In this document: positions 61,790 to 64,000 of the stretch, one piece after another
How the letters are laid out: every line of letters begins with the position of its first letter
Position numbering within the stretch: the first letter of the stretch is position 1
Assembly (NCBI GenBank): GCA_963596005.1
Contig: CAVBJF010000001.1
Coordinates: 248,001-312,000 of the forward strand
Length of the DNA: 64,000 nucleotides
Origin: Gallibacter pasteurianus_A
Lineage (GTDB): Bacteria; Bacillota; Clostridia; Peptostreptococcales; Anaerovoracaceae
Direction of reading: 5' to 3'
Made by a program: the position numbers and the translations under genes
The notes under the pieces: model-generated
Database searches by the model: none
What the model was told of the DNA's origin: nothing
What the model saw: the letters and a program-made list of their open reading frames with translations, nothing else

Positions 61790-61831
61790 AGAAAAACAAA
61801 GATTGAAGCCGATATTCGTCTTTGTTTTTCT
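61790..61831 (+). terminator. Intrinsic terminator after the 231-residue protein gene
   Basis: A perfect 13-base stem: AGAAAAACAAAGA (61790-61802) pairs with TCTTTGTTTTTCT (61819-61831). Confidence 0.85.
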
Positions 61832-61860
61832 ATAGTTAAAGGCAGGGAGAAAAACGAAGC

Positions 61861-62628
61861 ATGCAGATTTTAGCAATAGAAACGACAGGGCAATTTTGCG
61901 GTATTGCACTGCTTGATGCAAAAGGCAAGGTCAGTGAAAAAATTTCATATGAAAAATTGAATCATCTAAAAACTCTGGCCGGCATGATAGATGAAATTTT
62001 ACGAGAGGCAAAGATGAGCACAAGCGAACTTGATGCAATAGCTGTGTCAGAGGGCCCGGGCTCATTTACAGGTATCAGGATAGGCGTCTCGACAGCAAGA
62101 GCACTATCGCAAGTAAGCGGCACACCATGCATTGCGGTACCTACCCTTTATGCGTTCGCAAAAAGATATGATATAGGAGCCTTTGTCTGTCCAATCTTTG
62201 ATGCTAGAAGAAATCAAGTTTTTGCAACGCTTTGTAAAGACGGTGAGACGATAATGAAGGCAGGGGCGTATGACATCGGCGAGCTTGTGCAGAAAATAAT
62301 TTTGAAAATAGAGGAAAAAGCCTCTTGTACTACGAAGCGTTTTAATGATGAAATGCCGAAGCTGATTTTCGTCGGCGACGGCATAAAAAAATATGGAGAA
62401 GTAATTGCGGAGGCATTAAAAGCTGCAAGCGTTGATGCAAAGGAGAACAAAGATATAGAAATATCATTTGAGGTTGACAGTTATCAAAAGGCAACGGATG
62501 TCTTAGGCGTAGCTGTTTCGAAGTATAAAAAAGGTGAAACAGTAGCATTTGAAGATTTAAAACCGCAATATATGCGAAAGTCAGAGGCTCAAAGGAATCT
62601 CGAAGAAAGGCTAAAAAAGGAACTCTAA
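61861..62628 (+). CDS. tsaB: tRNA t6A biosynthesis protein TsaB
   Basis: A 255-residue ASKHA-fold partner of TsaD. ILAIETTGQFCGIALLD at the start, VSEGPGSFTGIRIGVSTARAL and PIFDARRNQVFAT are hallmark blocks; the C-terminus PQYMRKSEAQRNLE is typical. The middle (about 140-200) is longer than in short TsaB forms. Needed with TsaD and TsaE to add threonylcarbamoyl to A37. rimI follows one base after the stop. Confidence 0.94.
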   Translation: MQILAIETTGQFCGIALLDAKGKVSEKISYEKLNHLKTLAGMIDEILREAKMSTSELDAIAVSEGPGSFTGIRIGVSTARALSQVSGTPCIAVPTLYAFAKRYDIGAFVCPIFDARRNQVFATLCKDGETIMKAGAYDIGELVQKIILKIEEKASCTTKRFNDEMPKLIFVGDGIKKYGEVIAEALKAASVDAKENKDIEISFEVDSYQKATDVLGVAVSKYKKGETVAFEDLKPQYMRKSEAQRNLEERLKKEL

Positions 62629-62629
62629 A

Positions 62630-63127
62630 ATGCAAAACGCAGAAGAGAAAAAAAAGAGCCAAAGTGGCGAAGGCATCACGGTAAGAGAGGCTGTGTTGGG
62701 CGATGCAAAAGAGATAGCAAAGATAGAGAAGCAATGCTTCTCTGCGCCGTGGAGCGAGGCTGAGATCATAAGAGAGATAAAGACAAACGAGATAGCTCAT
62801 TATTTTGTGGCGGCAAAAACACTCCTTGTTGGCGATAATGAAAGCGTTTTAGGATATGTGGGTATTTGGTATATTGCCGGTGAAGGTCATATAACAAATG
62901 TGGCAGTGTCTAAGGGACATAGAAGAACCGGAATTGCGGATATGTTGATAGAAGCCCTCATTAAAAATTCCAAAGAAAAGGGGATAAATGCACTTACACT
63001 CGAAGTTAGAAAAAGCAATTTGCCAGCACAAGAGCTGTACAAAAAGCATGGCTTTATATGCGAGGGCGTGCGAAAAAATTATTATGACGGCAAAGAGGAC
63101 GCTATAATAATGTGGAAAAAAGGGTAA
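62630..63127 (+). CDS. rimI: Ribosomal-protein-alanine N-acetyltransferase
   Basis: A 165-residue GNAT protein: IEKQCFSAPWSEAEIIREI, YVGIWYIAGEGHITNVAVSKGHRRTGIADMLI (acetyl-CoA loop RRTGIA), LTLEVRKSNLPAQELYKKHGF and RKNYYDGKEDAIIMWK, as in RimI. A 15-residue Lys/Glu-rich N-terminal extension precedes the domain. In the usual tsaB-rimI-tsaD order. Confidence 0.93.
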   Translation: MQNAEEKKKSQSGEGITVREAVLGDAKEIAKIEKQCFSAPWSEAEIIREIKTNEIAHYFVAAKTLLVGDNESVLGYVGIWYIAGEGHITNVAVSKGHRRTGIADMLIEALIKNSKEKGINALTLEVRKSNLPAQELYKKHGFICEGVRKNYYDGKEDAIIMWKKG

Positions 63128-63131
63128 AAAT

Positions 63132-64000
63132 ATGAAGGACGGACAATTTATAACACTTGCAATAGAATCAAGCTGCGACGAGACATCGGTTGCACTTATG
63201 GCAGATGGCAGAAATGTGCTTTCGAATGTTATAGCATCACAAATTGATATCCACAAGCTATATGGTGGAGTTGTACCGGAGATCGCATCAAGACATCATC
63301 TTGAAAATATAAATAAGGTGACAGAGCAAGCGCTTATAGAGGCTGATTGCACTTTTGAAGATGTCGATCTGATAGGAGTGACAAAGGGGCCGGGGTTGGT
63401 AGGCGCACTCCTTATTGGCATAGCAACGGCTAAAGCATATTCTCTGGCGCTCAATAAACCACTTGTTGGGGCGCATCACATATTTGGCCATATAAGTGCA
63501 AACTTTATCGAGCATAAAGAGCTCGAACCACCATTTATGGCACTTGTTGTTTCCGGCGGGCATACAAATATAGTGGAGGTTTTAGATTATCAGACTTGCC
63601 ATATCATCGGAAGCACAAGGGATGATGCGGCAGGTGAAGCATATGACAAAGTCGCTCGCGTGCTTGGCCTTGGATATCCGGGAGGCCCTCTTATTGATGA
63701 GATTGCAAAAAAAGGGAATGCCGAGGCTATTGAATTTAAAAGGGTATTCCTCGAAAAGGGAAGCTTTGATTTTAGCTTTAGCGGTATAAAAACAGGAGTT
63801 TTAAATTATGTCAACTCCGAGAAGCAAAAAGGAAGAGAAATAAATGTACCTGATGTAGCAGCGTCTTTTCAGCAAGCGGTCTTAGACGTTATAGTTGCAA
63901 AGGCTGTATCAGCCGCAAAAGGTTTAAAAAAGGACAAGCTCGTACTTGCAGGCGGAGTTGCGGCAAATAGTAAATTGAGAGAGATGCTAAAGGAAGAATG
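63132..64000 (+). CDS. tsaD: tRNA N6-adenosine threonylcarbamoyltransferase TsaD (partial, cut by window end)
   Basis: The first 289 residues of a protein that is usually about 340. ITLAIESSCDETSVALM, the metal-binding HHIFGHISAN, VVSGGHTNIVEV, GEAYDKVARVLGLGYPGGPLID, FDFSFSGIKTGVLNYV and LAGGVAANSKLRE are all intact. It transfers the threonylcarbamoyl group from the Sua5 product to tRNA. The ATG at 63132 follows the rimI stop by four bases. The reading frame is open to the last base of the window. Confidence 0.95.
   Translation, partial: MKDGQFITLAIESSCDETSVALMADGRNVLSNVIASQIDIHKLYGGVVPEIASRHHLENINKVTEQALIEADCTFEDVDLIGVTKGPGLVGALLIGIATAKAYSLALNKPLVGAHHIFGHISANFIEHKELEPPFMALVVSGGHTNIVEVLDYQTCHIIGSTRDDAAGEAYDKVARVLGLGYPGGPLIDEIAKKGNAEAIEFKRVFLEKGSFDFSFSGIKTGVLNYVNSEKQKGREINVPDVAASFQQAVLDVIVAKAVSAAKGLKKDKLVLAGGVAANSKLREMLKEE

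Overview
The window is one continuous stretch of a low-to-moderate-GC Gram-positive (Firmicutes, class Clostridia) chromosome. Evidence: PolC-type DNA polymerase III, a ylxM-ffh-rpsP-khpA string, SD-led genes with sigma-A-like promoters, an FMN riboswitch in front of a RibU-type ECF transporter subunit, and strictly anaerobic enzymes (pyruvate:ferredoxin oxidoreductase, three-subunit [FeFe] hydrogenase, butyryl-CoA:acetate-type CoA-transferase). An amino-acid-fermenting, possibly butyrate-producing anaerobe of the Eubacteriales fits best; I cannot name the species.

Region 1 (1-21965) is a surface-glycan locus on the + strand. It starts after a remnant of a DUF4143-type ATPase gene. It carries an initiating module (PglF-like dehydratase, PglE-like aminotransferase, PglC-like phosphoglycosyltransferase), a WbpA/D/B/E-like set for a diacetamido-uronic acid nucleotide sugar, two GT4 glycosyltransferases, a deacetylase plus FemAB-like pair, a Wzx-like flippase, a TagGH/Wzm-Wzt ABC exporter, a Wzy/ligase-like membrane protein, and a teichoic-acid-like end (two CDP-glycerol-phosphotransferase-family proteins, a TarI/IspD-like cytidylyltransferase and an SDR). 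A WecB/WbpI-type 2-epimerase has decayed to a short relic between a glycosyltransferase and wbpA. AT-rich genes are interleaved among the wbp-like genes, which suggests cassette exchange.

Region 2 (21977-32607) holds a YhgE/Pip membrane protein with a small membrane partner on the - strand, then housekeeping genes: prfA, a Sua5-type gene, rpiB, upp, pckA (GTP type), guaB and guaA.

Region 3 (32690-47790) is energy metabolism: a NuoE-NuoF-HydA hydrogenase operon, an orphan LUD-domain protein, asnS, a HAD phosphatase, SstT, pyruvate:ferredoxin oxidoreductase, a CoA-transferase and BrnQ. Together these suggest import of Ser/Thr and branched-chain amino acids, oxidation of pyruvate to acetyl-CoA with reduced ferredoxin, hydrogen as electron sink, and CoA-transferase-linked acid production.

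Region 4 (47815-60105) is the conserved string pyrH-frr-uppS-cdsA-dxr-rseP-ispG-polC followed by ylxM-ffh-rpsP-khpA. Two points stand out: PolC is about 1226 residues and lacks the 3'-5' exonuclease domain normally inserted in its PHP domain, and the ylxM promoter sits so close to the ATG that the mRNA is predicted to be leaderless.

Region 5 (60117-64000) has ribU with its FMN riboswitch, an unrecognised 231-residue protein, and tsaB-rimI-tsaD (tsaD runs off the window end). I saw no tRNA, rRNA, CRISPR array or intact insertion sequence.
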